This document shows positions 33,898-48,439 of a stretch of 64,000 nucleotides of DNA, one piece after another. Each line of letters starts with the position of its first letter. Position 1 is the first letter of the stretch. The notes beneath the pieces were generated by a model that was not told the DNA's origin, did no database searches, and worked only from the letters and a program-made list of their open reading frames with translations. A program made the position numbers and the translations under genes. This DNA is from Triticum aestivum (taxonomy: Eukaryota; Streptophyta; Magnoliopsida; Poales; Poaceae): assembly GCF_018294505.1 (NCBI RefSeq), contig NC_057808.1:359504588-359568587 (forward strand). The letters are read 5' to 3'.

Positions 33898-35407
33898 ATG
33901 CACATAAATGTATTGAAAACTCAGTTAATGCATAAAAATGTCCAAACGAACCCCGAAAAATCACAAAAATTCACACAACACTCCTGTTGTTCTATGTTGA
34001 CATGAGAAAAAAAATTGAAAGCAATAATGGGCGAAGGATATCATTTCGTCCCCAAAGGTGGGACGTTCCCTACCGAAAACCATCATGATTGTTGTGAGAA
34101 GCTTCGGTTTGTGAGAAGCATATACCCAAACCTGTCCCAAATGGGACAAAATTTTTACCACGGCATGTTGATGCCGCTCCATGATAGCATGCCAAGTTTC
34201 ATGAATTTCGGACGAGTTTTGGATTTACTAGAATTTAAAAACCAGGCATCTCAATGTTTTGCCGGCAATCAACGGTGCCCTGGTGTTCGAAATTCATTCC
34301 CATTTCTTGCATGGGACCTAAGCATGCACCCAAGGACACAGATTTGATTTTTCAACCAATTTATATGCACTAGAGCATGTGCACTAGTTCAAATTTGAAT
34401 TATGCACATTAATGCATTGAAAACTCAGTTAATGCATACAAATGTCCAAATGAACCCCGAAAAATCACAAAAATTCACACAACACTCCTGTTGTTCTATG
34501 TTGAAACGAGAAAAAAATTGAAAGCAATAAGAGGCAATGGTTATCGTTTCATCCCCAAATGTGGGACGTTCTCTACCGAAAACCATCATGCTTGTTGTGA
34601 GAAGCTCCGGTTTGTGAGAAGCATATACCCAAACCTGCCCCAAATGGGACAAAATTTGTACCACGACATGTTGATGCCGCTCCATGACAGCATCCAAGTT
34701 TCATGAATTTCAGATGAGTTTTGGATTTACTAGAATTTAAAAACCAGGCATCTCAATGTTTTGCCGGCAATCAACGGTGCCCTGGTGTTCGAAATACATT
34801 CCCATTTCTTGCATGGGACCTAAGCATGCACCCAAGGACACAAATTTGATTTTTCAACCAATTTATATGCACTAGAGCATGTGCATGTAGTTCAAATTTG
34901 AATTATGCACATAAATGCATTGAAAACTCAGTTAATGAATTAAAATGTTCAAACAAACCCCGAAAAATCACAAAAATTCACACAAGACTCCTGTTGTTCT
35001 ATGTTGACATGAGAAAAAAATTTGGAAGCAATAAGAGGCGATGGATATCGTTTCGTCCCCAAAGGTGGGACGTTCCCTACCGAAAACCATATGCTTGTTG
35101 TGAGAAGCTCCGGTTCGTGAGAAGCATATACCCGAACCTGCCCCAAATGGGACAAAATTTGTACCACGGCAAGTTGTGCCGCTCCATGATAGCATGCCAA
35201 GTTTCATGAATTTCAGACGAGTTTTGGCTTTACTAGAATTTAAAAACCAGGCATCTCAGTGTTTTGCCGGCAATCAACGGTGCCCTGGTGTTCGAAATTC
35301 ATTCCCATTTCTTGCATGGGACCTAAGCATGCACCCTAGGACACAGATTTGATTTTTCAACCGATTTATATGTACTGGAGCATGTGCATGTAGTTCAAAT
35401 TTGAATT
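33898..35407 (+). repeat. trimer higher-order repeat, copy 2 of 5
   Basis: X-Y-Z as in copy 1, 1510 bp. X carries ATGGGCGAAGG in place of ATTGGCGATGG. Y has ATGCACATTAATG at its start, a variant it shares with copy 4 but not copies 1 and 3. Confidence 0.85.
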
Positions 35408-36917
35408 ATGCACATAAATGTATTGAAAACTCAGTTAATGCATAAAAATGTCCAAACGAACCCCGAAAAATCACAAAAATTCACACAACACTCCTGTTGT
35501 TCTATGTTGACATGAGAAAAAAAATTGAAAGCAATAATGGGCGAAGGATATCATTTCGTCCCCAAAGGTGGGACGTTCCCTACCGAAAACCATCATGATT
35601 GTTGTGAGAAGCTTCGGTTTGTGAGAAGCATATACCCAAACCTGTCCCAAATGGGACAAAATTTTTACCACGGCATGTTGATGCCGCTCCATGATAGCAT
35701 GCCAAGTTTCATGAATTTCGGACGAGTTTTGGATTTACTAGAATTTAAAAACCAGGCATCTCAATGTTTTGCCGGCAATCAACGGTGCCCTGGTGTTCGA
35801 AATTAATTCCCATTTCTTGCATGGGACCTAAGCATGCACCCAAGGACACAGATTTGATTTTTCAACCAATTTATATGCACTAGAGCATGTGCACTAGTTC
35901 AAATTTGAATTATGCACATAAATGCATTGAAAACTCAGTTAATGCATACAAATGTCCAAATGAACCCCGAAAAATCACAAAAATTCACACAACACTCCTG
36001 TTGTTCTATGTTGAAACGAGAAAAAAATTAAAAGCAATAAGAGGCAATGGTTATCGTTTCATCCCCAAATGTGGGACGTTCTCTACCGAAAACCATCATG
36101 CTTGTTGTGAGAAGCTCCGGTTTGTGAGAAGCATATACCCAAACCTGCCCCAAATGGGACAAAATTTGTAGCACGACATGTTGATGCCGCTCCATGACAG
36201 CATCCAAGTTTCATGAATTTTAGATGAGTTTTGGATTTACTAGAATTTAAAAACCAGGCATCTCAATGTTTTGCCGGCAATCAACGGTGCCCTGGTGTTC
36301 GAAATACATTCCCATTTCTTGCATGGGACCTAAGCATGCACCCAAGGACACAAATTTGATTTTTCAACCAATTTATATGCACTAGAGCATGTGCATGTAG
36401 TTCAAATTTGAATTATGCACATAAATGCATTGAAAACTCAGTTAATGAATTAAAATGTTCAAACGAACCCCGAAAAATCACAAAAATTCACACAAGACTC
36501 CTGTTGTTCTATGTTGACATGAGAAAAAAATTTGGAAGCAATAAGAGGCGATGGATATCGTTTCGTCCCCAAAGGTGGGACGTTCCCTACCGAAAACCAT
36601 ATGCTTGTTGTGAGAAGCTCCGGTTCGTGAGAAGCATATACCCGAACCTGCCCCAAATGGGACAAAATTTGTACCACGGCAAGTTGTGCCGCTCCATGAT
36701 AGCATGCCAAGTTTCATGAATTTCAGACGAGTTTTGGCTTTACTAGAATTTAAAAACCAGGCATCTCAGTGTTTTGCCGGCAATCAACGGTGCCCTGGTG
36801 TTCGAAATTCATTCCCATTTCTTGCATGGGACCTAAGCATGCACCCTAGGACACAGATTTGATTTTTCAACCAATTTATATGTACTGGAGCATGTGCATG
36901 TAGTTCAAATTTGAATT
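35408..36917 (+). repeat. trimer higher-order repeat, copy 3 of 5
   Basis: X-Y-Z, 1510 bp. Private change GAAATTAATTCCC near 35802. Y carries TTGTAGCACG, shared with copy 1 and not with copies 2 and 4. Confidence 0.85.
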
Positions 36918-38427
36918 ATGCACATAAATGTATTGAAAACTCAGTTAATGCATAAAAATGTCCAAACGAACCCCGAAAAATCACAAAAATTCACACAACA
37001 CTCCTGTTGTTCTATGTTGACATGAGAAAAAAAATTGAAAGCAATAATGGGCGAAGGATATCATTTCGTCCCCAAAGGTGGGACGTTCCCTACCGAAAAC
37101 CATCATGATTGTTGTGAGATGCTTCGGTTTGTGAGAAGCATATACCCAAACCTGTCCCAAATGGGACGAAATTTTTACCACGGCATGTTGATGCCGCTCC
37201 ATGATAGCATGCCAAGTTTCATGAATTTCGGACGAGTTTTGGATTTACTAGAATTTAAAAACCAGGCATCTCAATGTTTTGCCGGCAATCAACGGTGCCC
37301 TGGTGTTCGAAATTCATTCCCATTTCTTGCATGGGACCTAAGCATGCACCCAAGGACACAGATTTGATTTTTCAACCAATTTATATGCACTAGAGCATGT
37401 GCACTAGTTCAAATTTGAATTATGCACATTAATGCATTGAAAACTCAGTTAATGCATACAAATGTCCAAATGAACCCCGAAAAATCACAAAAATTCACAC
37501 AACACTCCTGTTGTTCTATGTTGAAACGAGAAAAAAATTGAAAGCAATAAGAGGCAATGGTTATCGTTTCATCCCCAAATGTGGGACGTTCTCTACCGAA
37601 AACCATCATGCTTGTTGTGAGAAGCTCCGGTTTGTGAGAAGCATATACCCAAACCTGCCCCAAATGGGACAAAATTTGTACCACGACATGTTGATGCCGC
37701 TCCATGACAGCATCCAAGTTTCATGAATTTCAGATGAGTTTTGGATTTACTAGAATTTAAAAACCAGGCATCTCAATGTTTTGCCGGCAATCAACGGTGC
37801 CCTGGTGTTCGAAATACATTCCCATTTCTTGCATGGGACCTAAGCATGCACCCAAGGACACAAATTTGATTTTTCAACCAATTTATATGCACTAGAGCAT
37901 GTGCATGTAGTTCAAATTTGAATTATGCACATAAATGCATTGAAAACTCAGTTAATGAATTAAAATGTTCAAACAAACCCCGAAAAATCACAAAAATTCA
38001 CACAAGACTCCTGTTGTTCTATGTTGACATGAGAAAAAAATTTGGAAGCAATAAGAGGCGATGGATATCGTTTCGTCCCCAGAGGTGGGACGTTCCCTAC
38101 CGAAAACCATATGCTTGTTGTGAGAAGCTCCGGTTCGTGAGAAGCATATACCCGAACCTGCCCCAAATGGGACAAAATTTGTACCACGGCAAGTTATGCC
38201 GCTCCATGATAGCATGCCAAGTTTCATGAATTTCAGACGAGTTTTGGCTTTACTAGAATTTAAAAACCAGGCATCTCAGTGTTTTGCCGGCAATCAACGG
38301 TGCCCTGGTGTTCGAAATTCATTCCCATTTCTTGCATGGGACCTAAGCATGCACCCTAGGACACAGATTTGATTTTTCAACCAATTTATATGTACTGGAG
38401 CATGTGCATGTAGTTCAAATTTGAATT
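36918..38427 (+). repeat. trimer higher-order repeat, copy 4 of 5
   Basis: X-Y-Z, 1510 bp. Private change GAGATGCTTCGG near 37118 and CCCAGAGGTGG near 38080. Y has ATGCACATTAATG like copy 2. Confidence 0.85.
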
Positions 38428-39937
38428 ATGCACATAAATGTATTGAAAACTCAGTTAATGCATAAAAATGTCCAAACGAACCCCGAAAAATCACAAAAAT
38501 TCACACAACACTCCTGTTGTTCTATGTTGACATGAGAAAAAAAATTGAAAGCAATAATGGGCGATGGATATCATTTCGTCCCCAAAGGTGGGACGTTCCC
38601 TACCGAAAACCATCATGATTGTTGTGAGAAGCTTCGGTTTGTGAGAAGCATATACCCAAACCTGTCCCAAATGGGACAAAATTTTTACCACGGCATGTTG
38701 ATGCCGCTCCATGATAGCATGCCAAGTTTCATGAATTTCGGACGAGTTTTGGATTTACTAGAATTTAAAAACCAGGCATCTCAATGTTTTGCCGGCAATC
38801 AACGGTGCCCTGGTGTTCGAAATTCATTCCCATTTCTTGCATGGGACCTAAGCATGCACCCAAGGACACAGATTTGATTTTTCAACCAATTTATATGCAC
38901 TAGAGCATGTGCACTAGTTCAAATTTGAATTATGCACATAAATGCATTGAAAACTCAGTTAATGCATAAAAATGTCCAAATGAACCTCGAAAAATCACAA
39001 AAATTCACACAACACTCTTGTTGTTCTATGTTGACACGAGAAAAAAATTGAAAGCAATAAGAGGCAATGGATATTGTTTCATCCCCAAATGTGGGACGTT
39101 CTCTACCGAAAACCATCATGCTTGTTGTGAGAAGCTCCGGTTTGTGAGAAGCATATACCCAAACCTGCCCCAAACGGGACAAAATTTGTACCACGACATG
39201 TTGATGCCGCTCCATGACAGCATCCAAGTTTCATGAATTTCAGACGAGTTTTGGATTTACTAGAATTTAAAAACCAGGCATCTCAATGTTTTGCCGGCAA
39301 TCAACGGTGCCCTGGTGTTCGAAATACATTCCCATTTCTTGCATGGGACCTAAGCATGCACCCAAGGACACAAATTTGATTTTTCAACCAATTTATATGC
39401 ACTAGAGCATGTGCATGTAGTTCAAATTTGAATTATGCACATAAATGCATTGAAAACTCAGTTAATGAATTAAAATGTCCAAACAAACCCCGAAAAATCA
39501 CAAAAATTCACACAAGACTCCTGTTGTTCTATGTTGACATGAGAAAAAAATTTGGAAGCAACAAGAGGCGATGGATATCGTTTCGTCCCCAAAGGTGGGA
39601 CGTTCCCTACCGAAAACCATATGCTTGTTGTGAGAAGCTCCGGTTTGTGAGAAGCATATACCCGAACCTGCCCCAAATGGGACAAAATTTGTACCACGGC
39701 AAGTTGTGCCGCTCCATGATAGCATGCCAAGTTTCATGAATTTCAGACGAGTTTTGGCTTTACTAGAATTTAAAAACCAGGCATCTCAGTGTTTTGCCGG
39801 CAATCAACGGTGCCCTGGTGTTCGAAATTCATTCCCATTTCTTGCATGGGACCTAAGCATGCACCCTAGGACACAGATTTGATTTTTCAACCAATTTATA
39901 TGTACTGGAGCATGTGCATGTAGTTCAAATTTGAATT
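38428..39937 (+). repeat. trimer higher-order repeat, copy 5 of 5, more diverged
   Basis: X-Y-Z, 1510 bp. Y has AATGCATAAAAATG, CTCTTGTTGT and CCAAACGGG and lacks the GATGAG change of the other copies; Z has AAATGTCC in place of AAATGTTC. As the right edge copy it has escaped part of the homogenisation. Confidence 0.85.
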
Positions 39938-41954
39938 ATGCACATAAATGCATTGAAAACTCAGTTAATGCATAAAAATGTCCAAACGAACCCCGAAAAA
40001 TCACAAAAATTCACACAAAACTCCTGTTGTTCTATGTTGGCACGAGAAAAAGATTTGGAAGCAGTAAGAGGCGATGGATATCGTTTCGTCCCCAAAGGTA
40101 GGACGTTTCATACCGAAAACCATCATGCTTGTTGTGAGAAGCTTCGGTTTGTGAGAAACATATACCCAAACCTGCCCCAAATGGGACAAAATTTGTACCA
40201 CGGTATGTTGATGCCGCTCCATGATAGCATGCCAAGTTTCATGAATTTCAGACGAGTTTTGGATTTACTAGAATTTAAAAACCAGGCATCTCAATATTTT
40301 GCCGGCAATCATCGGTGCCCTGGTGTTCGAAATTCGTTCCCATTTCTTGCATGGGACCTAAGCATGCACCCTAGGACACAGATTTGATTTTTCAACCAAT
40401 TTATATGCACTGGAGCATGTGCATGTAGTTCAAATTTGAATTATGCACATGAATGCATTCAAAACTCAGTTAAATGCATAAACATATCCAAATGAACCCC
40501 AAAAATCACAAAAATTCACACAACACTCCTTTTGTTCTATGTTGACACGAGAAAAAATTTGAAATCAATAAGAGGCAATGGATATCGTTTCGTCCCCAAA
40601 GGTGGGACGTTCCCTACCGAAAACCATCATGCTTGTTGTGAGAAGCTCCGGTTTGTGAGAAGCATATACCCAAACCTGCCCCAAATGGGACAAAATTTGT
40701 ACCACGACATGTTGATGCCGCTCCATGATAGCATGCCAAGTTTCATGAATTTCAGACGAGTTTTGGATTTACTAGAATTTAAAAACCAGGCATCTAAATG
40801 TTTTGCCGGCAATCAACGGTGCCCTGGTGTTCAAAATTCATTCCCATTTCTTGCATGGGACCTAAGCATGCACCCAAGAACACAGATTTGATTTTTCAAC
40901 CAATTTATATGCATTGGAGCATGTGCATGTAGTTCAAATTTGAATTATGCACATAAATGCATTCAAAACTCAGTTAATGCATAAACATGTCCAAATGAAC
41001 CCCGAAAAATCACAAAAATTCACACAACACTCCTGTTGTTCTATGTTGACACGAGAAAAAAATTTGAAAGCAATAAGAGGCAATTGATGTCGTTTCGTCC
41101 CAAAAGGTGGGACGTTCCCTACCGAAAACCATCATGCTTGTTGTGAGAAGCTCCAGTTTGTGAGAAGCATATACCCAAACCTGCCCCAAATGGGACAAAA
41201 TTTGTTCCACGACATGTTGATACTGCTCCATGATAGCATGCAAGTTTCATGAATTTCATACGAGTTTTGGATTTACTAGAATTTAAAAACCAGGCATCTC
41301 AATGTTTTGCCGGCAATCAACGGTGCCCTAGTGTTCGAAATTCATTCCCATTTCTTGCATGAGACCTAAGCATGCACCGAAGGACATAAATTTGGGTTTT
41401 GAACCAATATATATGCACTGGAGCATGTGCACGTAGTTCAAATTTGAATTATGCACATAAATGCATTGAAAACTCAGTTAATGCATAAAAATGTCCAAAC
41501 AAATGCCAAAAAATCACCAAAATTCACACAACATTCCTGTTGTTCTATGTTGACACGAGAAAAAAAATTAAAAGCAATAAGAGGTGATGGATATCGTTTC
41601 GTCCCGAAGGGTGGGACGTTCCCTACCGAAAACCATCATGCTTGTTGTGAGAAGCTCCGGTTTGTGAGAAGCATATACCCAAACCTGCCCCAAATGGGGC
41701 AAAATTTGTACCACGACATGTTGATACCGCTCCATGATAGCGTCCAAGATTCATGAATTTCAGACGAGTTTTGGATTTACTAGAATTTAAAAACCAGGCA
41801 TCTCAGTGTTTTGCCGGCAATCAACGGTGCCCTGGTGTTCGAAATTCATTCCCATTTCTTGCATGGGACCTAAGCATGCACCCTAGGACACAGATTTGAT
41901 TTTTCAACCAATTTATATGCAGTGGAGCATGTGCATGTAGTTCAAATTTGAATT
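39938..41954 (+). repeat. array block 5: four monomers between the two higher-order blocks
   Basis: Units 39938, 40443, 40947 and 41451. They mix features of both neighbours: GGCATG type in 39938 and CGACATG type in the following ones. From here on AACGCC replaces AACCCC in many units. Confidence 0.75.
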
Positions 41955-44472
41955 ATGCTCATAAATGCATTGAAAACTCAGTTAATGCATAAAAATGTCC
42001 AAACAATCGCCAAAAAATCACAAAAATTTGCACAACACTCCTGTTGTTCTATGTTGACACGAGAAAAATATTTGTAAGCAATAAGAGGCAATGGATATCA
42101 TTTCATCCCCAAAGGTGGGACGTTCCCTACCGAAAACCATCATGCTTGTTGTGAGAAGCTCCGGTTTGTGAGCAGCATATACCCAAACCTGCCCCAAATG
42201 GGACAAAATTTGTATCACGACATGTAGATGCCGCTCCATAATAGCATGCCAAGTTTCATGAATTTCAGACAAGTTTTGGATTTACGAGAATTTAAAAACC
42301 AGGCATCTCAATGTTTTGCCGGCAATCAACGGTGCCCTGGTGTTCGAAATTCATTCCCATTTCTTGCATGGGACCTAAGCATGCACCCAAGGACACAAAT
42401 TTGATTTTTCAACCAATTTATATGGACTGTAGCATGTGCATGTAGTTCAAATTTGAATTATGCACATAAATGTATTGAAAACTCAGTTAATGCATAAAAA
42501 TGTCCAAACAATCGCCAAAAAATCACAAAAATTCACACAACACTCCTGTTGTTCTATGTTGACACGAGAAAAAAAATTGAAAGCAATAATAGGCAATGGA
42601 TATCGTTTCGTCCCCAAAGGTGGGACGTTCCCTACCGAAAACCATCATGCTTGTTGTGAGAAGCTCCGGTTTGTGAGAAGCATATACCCAAACCTGCCCC
42701 AAATGGGACCAAATTCGTACCACGACATGTTGATGCCGCTCCATGATAGCATGCCAAGTTTCATGAATTTCAGACAAGTTTTGGATTTACTAGAATTTAA
42801 AAACCAGGTATCTCAATGTTTTGCCGGCAATCAACGGTGCCCTGGTGTTCGAAATTCATTCCCATTTCTTGCATGGGACCTAAGCATGCACCCAAGGACA
42901 CAAATTTGATTTTTCAACCAATTTATATGCACTGGAGCATGTGCATGTAGTTCAAATTTGAATTATGCACATAAATGCATTGAAAACTCAGTTAATGCAT
43001 CAAAATGTGCAAATTAACCCCGAAAAATCACAAGAATTCACACGACACTCCTGTTGTTCTATGTTGACACGAGAAAAATATTTGAAAGCAATAAGAGGCA
43101 ATGGATATCGTTTCGTCCCCAAAGGTGGGACGTTCCCTACCGAAAACCATCATGCTTGTTGTGAGAAGCTCTGGTTTGTGAGAAGCATATACCCAAACCT
43201 GCCCCAAATGGGACAAAATTTGTACCACGACATGTTGATGACGCTCCATGATAGCATGCCAAGTTTCATGAATTTCAGACAAGTTTTGGATTTACTAGAA
43301 TTTAAAAACCAAGCATCTCAATGTTTTGCCGGCAATCAACGCTGCCCTGGTGTTCGAAATTCATTCCCATTTCTTGCATGGGACCTAAGCATGCACCCTA
43401 GGACACAGATTTGATTTTTCAACCAATTTATATGCATTGGAGCATGTGCATGTAGTTCAAATTTGAATTATGCACATAAATGCATTCAAAACTCAGTTAA
43501 TGCATAAACATGTCCAAACAAACGCCAAAAAATCACAAAAATTCACACAACTCTCCTGTTGTTCTATGTTGACACGAGAAAAATATTTGAAAGCAATAAG
43601 AGGCAATGGATATCGTTTCGTCCCCAAAGGTGGGACGTTCCCTACCGAAAACCATCATGCTTGTTGTGAGAAGCTCCGGTTTGTGAGAAGCATATAACCG
43701 AACCTGCCCTAAATGGGACAAAATTTGTACCACGGCAAGTTGATGCCGATCCATGATAGCATGCCAAGTTTCGTGAATTTCAGACGAGTTTTGGATTTAC
43801 TAGAATTTAAAAACCAGGCATCTCAATGTTTTGCCGGCAATCAACGGTGCCCTGGTGTTCGAAATTCATTCCCATTTCTTGCATGGGACCTAAGCATGCA
43901 CCCAAGGACACAGATTTGATTTTTCAACCAATTTATATGCATTGGAGCATGTGCATGTAGTTCAAATTTGAATTATGGACATAAACGCATTGAAAACTCA
44001 GTTAATGCATCAAAATGTGCAAATGAACCCCGAAAAATCACAAAAATTCACACAACACTCCTGTTGTTTGACACGAGAAAAATATTTGAAAGCAATAAGA
44101 GGCAGTGGATATCGTTTCGTCCCCAAAGGTGGGACGTTCCCTACCGAAAACCATCATGCTTGTTGTGAGAAGCTCCGGTTTGTGAGAAGCATATACCCAA
44201 ACCTGCCCCAAATAGGACAAAATTTGTACCACGACATGTTGATACCGCTCCATGATAGCATCCAAGTTTCATGAATTTCAGACGAGTTTTGGATTTACTA
44301 AAATTTAAAAACCAGGCATCTCAATGTTTTGACGGCAATCAACGGTGCCCTGGTGTTCGAAATTCATTCCCATTTCTTGCATGGGACCTAAGCATGCACC
44401 CTAGGACACAGATTTGATTTTTCAACCAATTTATATGCAGTGGAGCATGTGCATGTAGTTCAAATTTGAATT
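41955..44472 (+). repeat. 4/5-mer higher-order repeat, copy 1 (5-mer C-E-F-A-B, 2518 bp)
   Basis: Unit C (41955) has ATGCTCATAAATG and CAATCGCC; E (42460) has AATAATAGGC and CCAGGTATCTC; F (42965) has AAATTAACCCC and GATGACGC; A (43470) has CATTCAAAACTC, CAACTCTCC and CATATAACCG; B (43975) lacks seven bases in CTGTTGTTTGACACG. Confidence 0.85.
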
Positions 44473-46485
44473 ATGCTCATAAATGCATTGAAAACTCAGT
44501 TAATGCATAAAAATGTCCAAACAATCGCCAAAAAATCACAAAAATTCGCACAACACTCCTGTTGTTCTATGTTGACACGAGAAAAATATTTGTAAGCAAT
44601 AAGAGGCAATGGATATCATTTCATCCCCAAAGGTGGGACGTTCCCTACCGAAAACCATCATGCTTGTTGTGAGAAGCTCCGGTTTGTGAGCAGCATATAC
44701 CCAAACCTGCCCCAAATGGGACAAAATTTGTATCACGACATGTAGATGCCGCTCCATAATAGCATGCCAAGTTTCATGAATTTCAGACAAGTTTTGGATT
44801 TACGAGAATTTAAAAACCAGGCATCTCAATGTTTTGCCGGCAATCAACGGTGCCCTGGTCTTCGAAATTCATTCCCATTTCTTGCATGGGACCTAAGCAT
44901 GCACCCAAGGACACAAATTTGATTTTTCAACCAATTTATATGCACTGTAGCATGTGCATGTAGTTCAAATTTGAATTATGCACATAAATGTATTGAAAAC
45001 TCAGTTAATGCATAAAAATGTCCAAATGAACCCCGAAAAATCACAAAAATTCACACAACACTCCTGTTGTTCTATGTTGACACGATAAAAAGATTTGAAA
45101 GCAATAAGAGGCAATGGATATCATTTCGTCCCCAAAGGTGGGACGTTCCCTACCGAAAACCATCATGCTTGTTGTGAGAAGCTTCGGTTTGTGAGAAGCA
45201 TATACCCAAACCTGCCCCAAATGGGACAAAATTTGTACCACGACATGTTGATGACGCTCCATGATAGCATGCCAAGTTTCATGAATTTCAGACAAGTTTT
45301 GGATTTACTAGAATTTAAAAACCAAGCATCTCAATGTTTTGCCGGCAATCAACGCTGCCCTGGTGTTCGAAATTCATACCCATTTCTTGCATGGGACCTA
45401 AGCATGCACCCTAGGACACAGATTTGATTTTTCAACCAATTTATATGCATTGGAGCATGTGCATGTAGTTCAAATTTGAATTATGCACATAAATGCATTC
45501 AAAACTCAGTTAATGCATAAACATGTCCAAACAAACGCCAAAAAATCACAAAAATTCACACAACTCTCCTGTTGTTCTATGTTGACACGAGAAAAATATT
45601 TGAAAGCAATAAGAGGCAATGGATATCGTTTCGTCCCCAAAGGTGGGACGTTCCCTACCGAAAACCATCATGCTTGTTGTGAGAAGCTCCGGTTTGTGAG
45701 AAGCATATAACCGAACCTGCCCTAAATGGGACAAAATTTGTACCACGGCAAGTTGATGCCGATCCATGATAGCATGCCAAGTTTCGTGAATTTCAGACGA
45801 GTTTTGGATTTACTAGAATTTAAAAACCAGGCATCTCAATGTTTTGCCGGCAATCAACGGTGCCCTGGTGTTCGAAATTCATTCCCATTTCTTGCATGGG
45901 ACCTAAGCATGCACCCTAGGACACAGATTTGATTTTTCAACCAATTTATATGCATTGGAGCATGTGCATGTAGTTCAAATTTGAATTATGGACATAAACG
46001 CATTGAAAACTCAGTTAATGCATCAAAATGTGCAAATGAACCCCGAAAAATCACAAAAATTCACACAACACTCCTGTTGTTTGACACGAGAAAAATATTT
46101 GAAAGCAATAAGAGGCAGTGGATATCGTTTCGTCCCCAAAGGTGGGACGTTCCCTACCGAAAACCATCATGCTTGTTGTGAGAAGCTCCGGTTTGTGAGA
46201 AGCATATACCCAAACCTGCCCCAAATAGGACAAAATTTGTACCACGACATGTTGATACCGCTCCATGATAGCGTCCAAGTTTCATGAATTTCAGACGAGT
46301 TTTGGATTTACTAAAATTTAAAAACCAGGCATCTCAATGTTTTGACGGCAATCAACGGTGCCCTGGTGTTCGAAATTCATTCCCATTTCTTGCATGGGAC
46401 CTAAGCATGCACCCTAGGACACAGATTTGATTTTTCAACCAATTTATATGCAGTGGAGCATGTGCATGTAGTTCAAATTTGAATT
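44473..46485 (+). repeat. 4/5-mer higher-order repeat, copy 2 (4-mer C-D-A-B, 2013 bp)
   Basis: Unit D (44978) begins with its own marker ACACGATAAAAAG and ends with the F-type GATGACGC, ACCAAGCATC and CAACGCTGCC. D therefore looks like a hybrid that replaces E plus F, one unit fewer. Confidence 0.85.
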
Positions 46486-48439
46486 ATGCTCATAAATGCA
46501 TTGAAAACTCATTTAATGCATAAAAATGTCCAAACAATCGCCAAAAAATCACAAAAATTCGCACAACACTCCTGTTGTTCTATGTTGACACGAGAAAAAT
46601 ATTTGTAAGCAATAAGAGGCAATGGATATCATTTCATCCCCAAAGGTGGGACGTTCCCTACCGAAAACCATCATGCTTGTTGTGAGAAGCTCCGGTTTGT
46701 GAGCAGCATATACCCAAACCTGCCCCAAATGGGACAAAATTTGTATCACGACATGTAGATGCCGCTCCATAATAGCATGCCAAGTTTCATGAATTTCAGA
46801 CAAGTTTTGGATTTACGAGAATTTAAAAACCAGGCATCTCAATGTTTTGCCGGCAATCAACGGTGCCCTGGTCTTCGAAATTCATTCCCATTTCTTGCAT
46901 GGGACCTAAGCATGCACCCAAGGACACAAATTTGATTTTTCAACCAATTTATATGCACTGTAGCATGTGCATGTAGTTCAAATTTGAATTATGCACATAA
47001 ATGTATTGAAAACTCAGTTAATGCATAAAAATGTCCAAATGAACCCCGAAAAATCACAAAAATTCACACAACACTCCTGTTGTTCTATGTTGACACGATA
47101 AAAAGATTTGAAAGCAATAAGAGGCAATGGATATCATTTCGTCCCCAAAGGTGGGACGTTCCCTACCGAAAACCATCATGCTTGTTGTGAGAAGCTTCGG
47201 TTTGTGAGAAGCATATACCCAAACCTGCCCCAAATGGGACAAAATTTGTATTTTGGATTTACTAGAATTTAAAAACCAAGCATCTCAATGTTTTGCCGGC
47301 AATCAACGCTGCCCTGGTGTTCGAAATTCATTCCCATTTCTTGCATGGGACCTAAGCATGCACCCTAGGACACAGATTTGATTTTTCAACCAATTTATAT
47401 GCATTGGAGCATGTGCATGTAGTTCAAATTTGAATTATGCACATAAATGCATTCAAAACTCAGTTAATGCATAAACATGTCCAAACAAACGCCAAAAAAT
47501 CACAAAAATTCACACAACTCTCCTGTTGTTCTATGTTGACACGAGAAAAATATTTGAAAGCAATAAGAGGCAATGGATATCGGTTCGTCCCCAAAGGTGG
47601 GACGTTCCCTACCGAAAACCATCATGCTTGTTGTGAGAAGCTCCGGTTTGTGAGAAGCATATAACCGAACCTGCCCTAAATGGGACAAAATTTGTACCAC
47701 GGCAAGTTGATGCCGATCCATGATAGCATGCCAAGTTTCGTGAATTTCAGACGAGTTTTGGATTTACTAGAATTTAAAAACCAGGCATCTCAATGTTTTG
47801 CCGGCAATCAACGGTGCCCTGGTGTTCGAAATTCATTCCCATTTCTTGCATGGGACCTAAGCATGCACCCTAGGACACAGATTTGATTTTTCAACCAATT
47901 TATATGCATTGGAGCATGTGCATGTAGTTCAAATTTGAATTATGGACATAAACGCATTGAAAACTCAGTTAATGCATCAAAATGTGCAAATGAACCCCGA
48001 AAAATCACAAAAATTCACACAACACTCCTGTTGTTTGACACGAGAAAAATATTTGAAAGCAATAAGAGGCAGTGGATATCGTTTCGTCCCCAAAGGTGGG
48101 ACGTTCCCTACCGAAAACCATCATGCTTGTTGTGAGAAGCTCCGGTTTGTGAGAAGCATATACCCAAACCTGCCCCAAATAGGACAAAATTTGTACCACG
48201 ACATGTTGATACCGCTCCATGATAGCATCCAAGTTTCATGAATTTCAGACGAGTTTTGGATTTACTAAAATTTAAAAACCAGGCATCTCAATGTTTTGAC
48301 GGCAATCAACGGTGCCCTGGTGTTCGAAATTCATTCCCATTTCTTGCATGGGACCTAAGCATGCACCCTAGGACACAGATTTGATTTTTCAACCAATTTA
48401 TATGCAGTGGAGCATGTGCATGTAGTTCAAATTTGAATT
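46486..48439 (+). repeat. 4/5-mer higher-order repeat, copy 3 (4-mer C-D-A-B with a 59-bp loss, 1954 bp)
   Basis: As copy 2, but unit D (46991, 446 bp) lacks 59 bases at 47250, where AAAATTTGTA joins directly to TTTTGGATTTACTAG. Confidence 0.85.
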
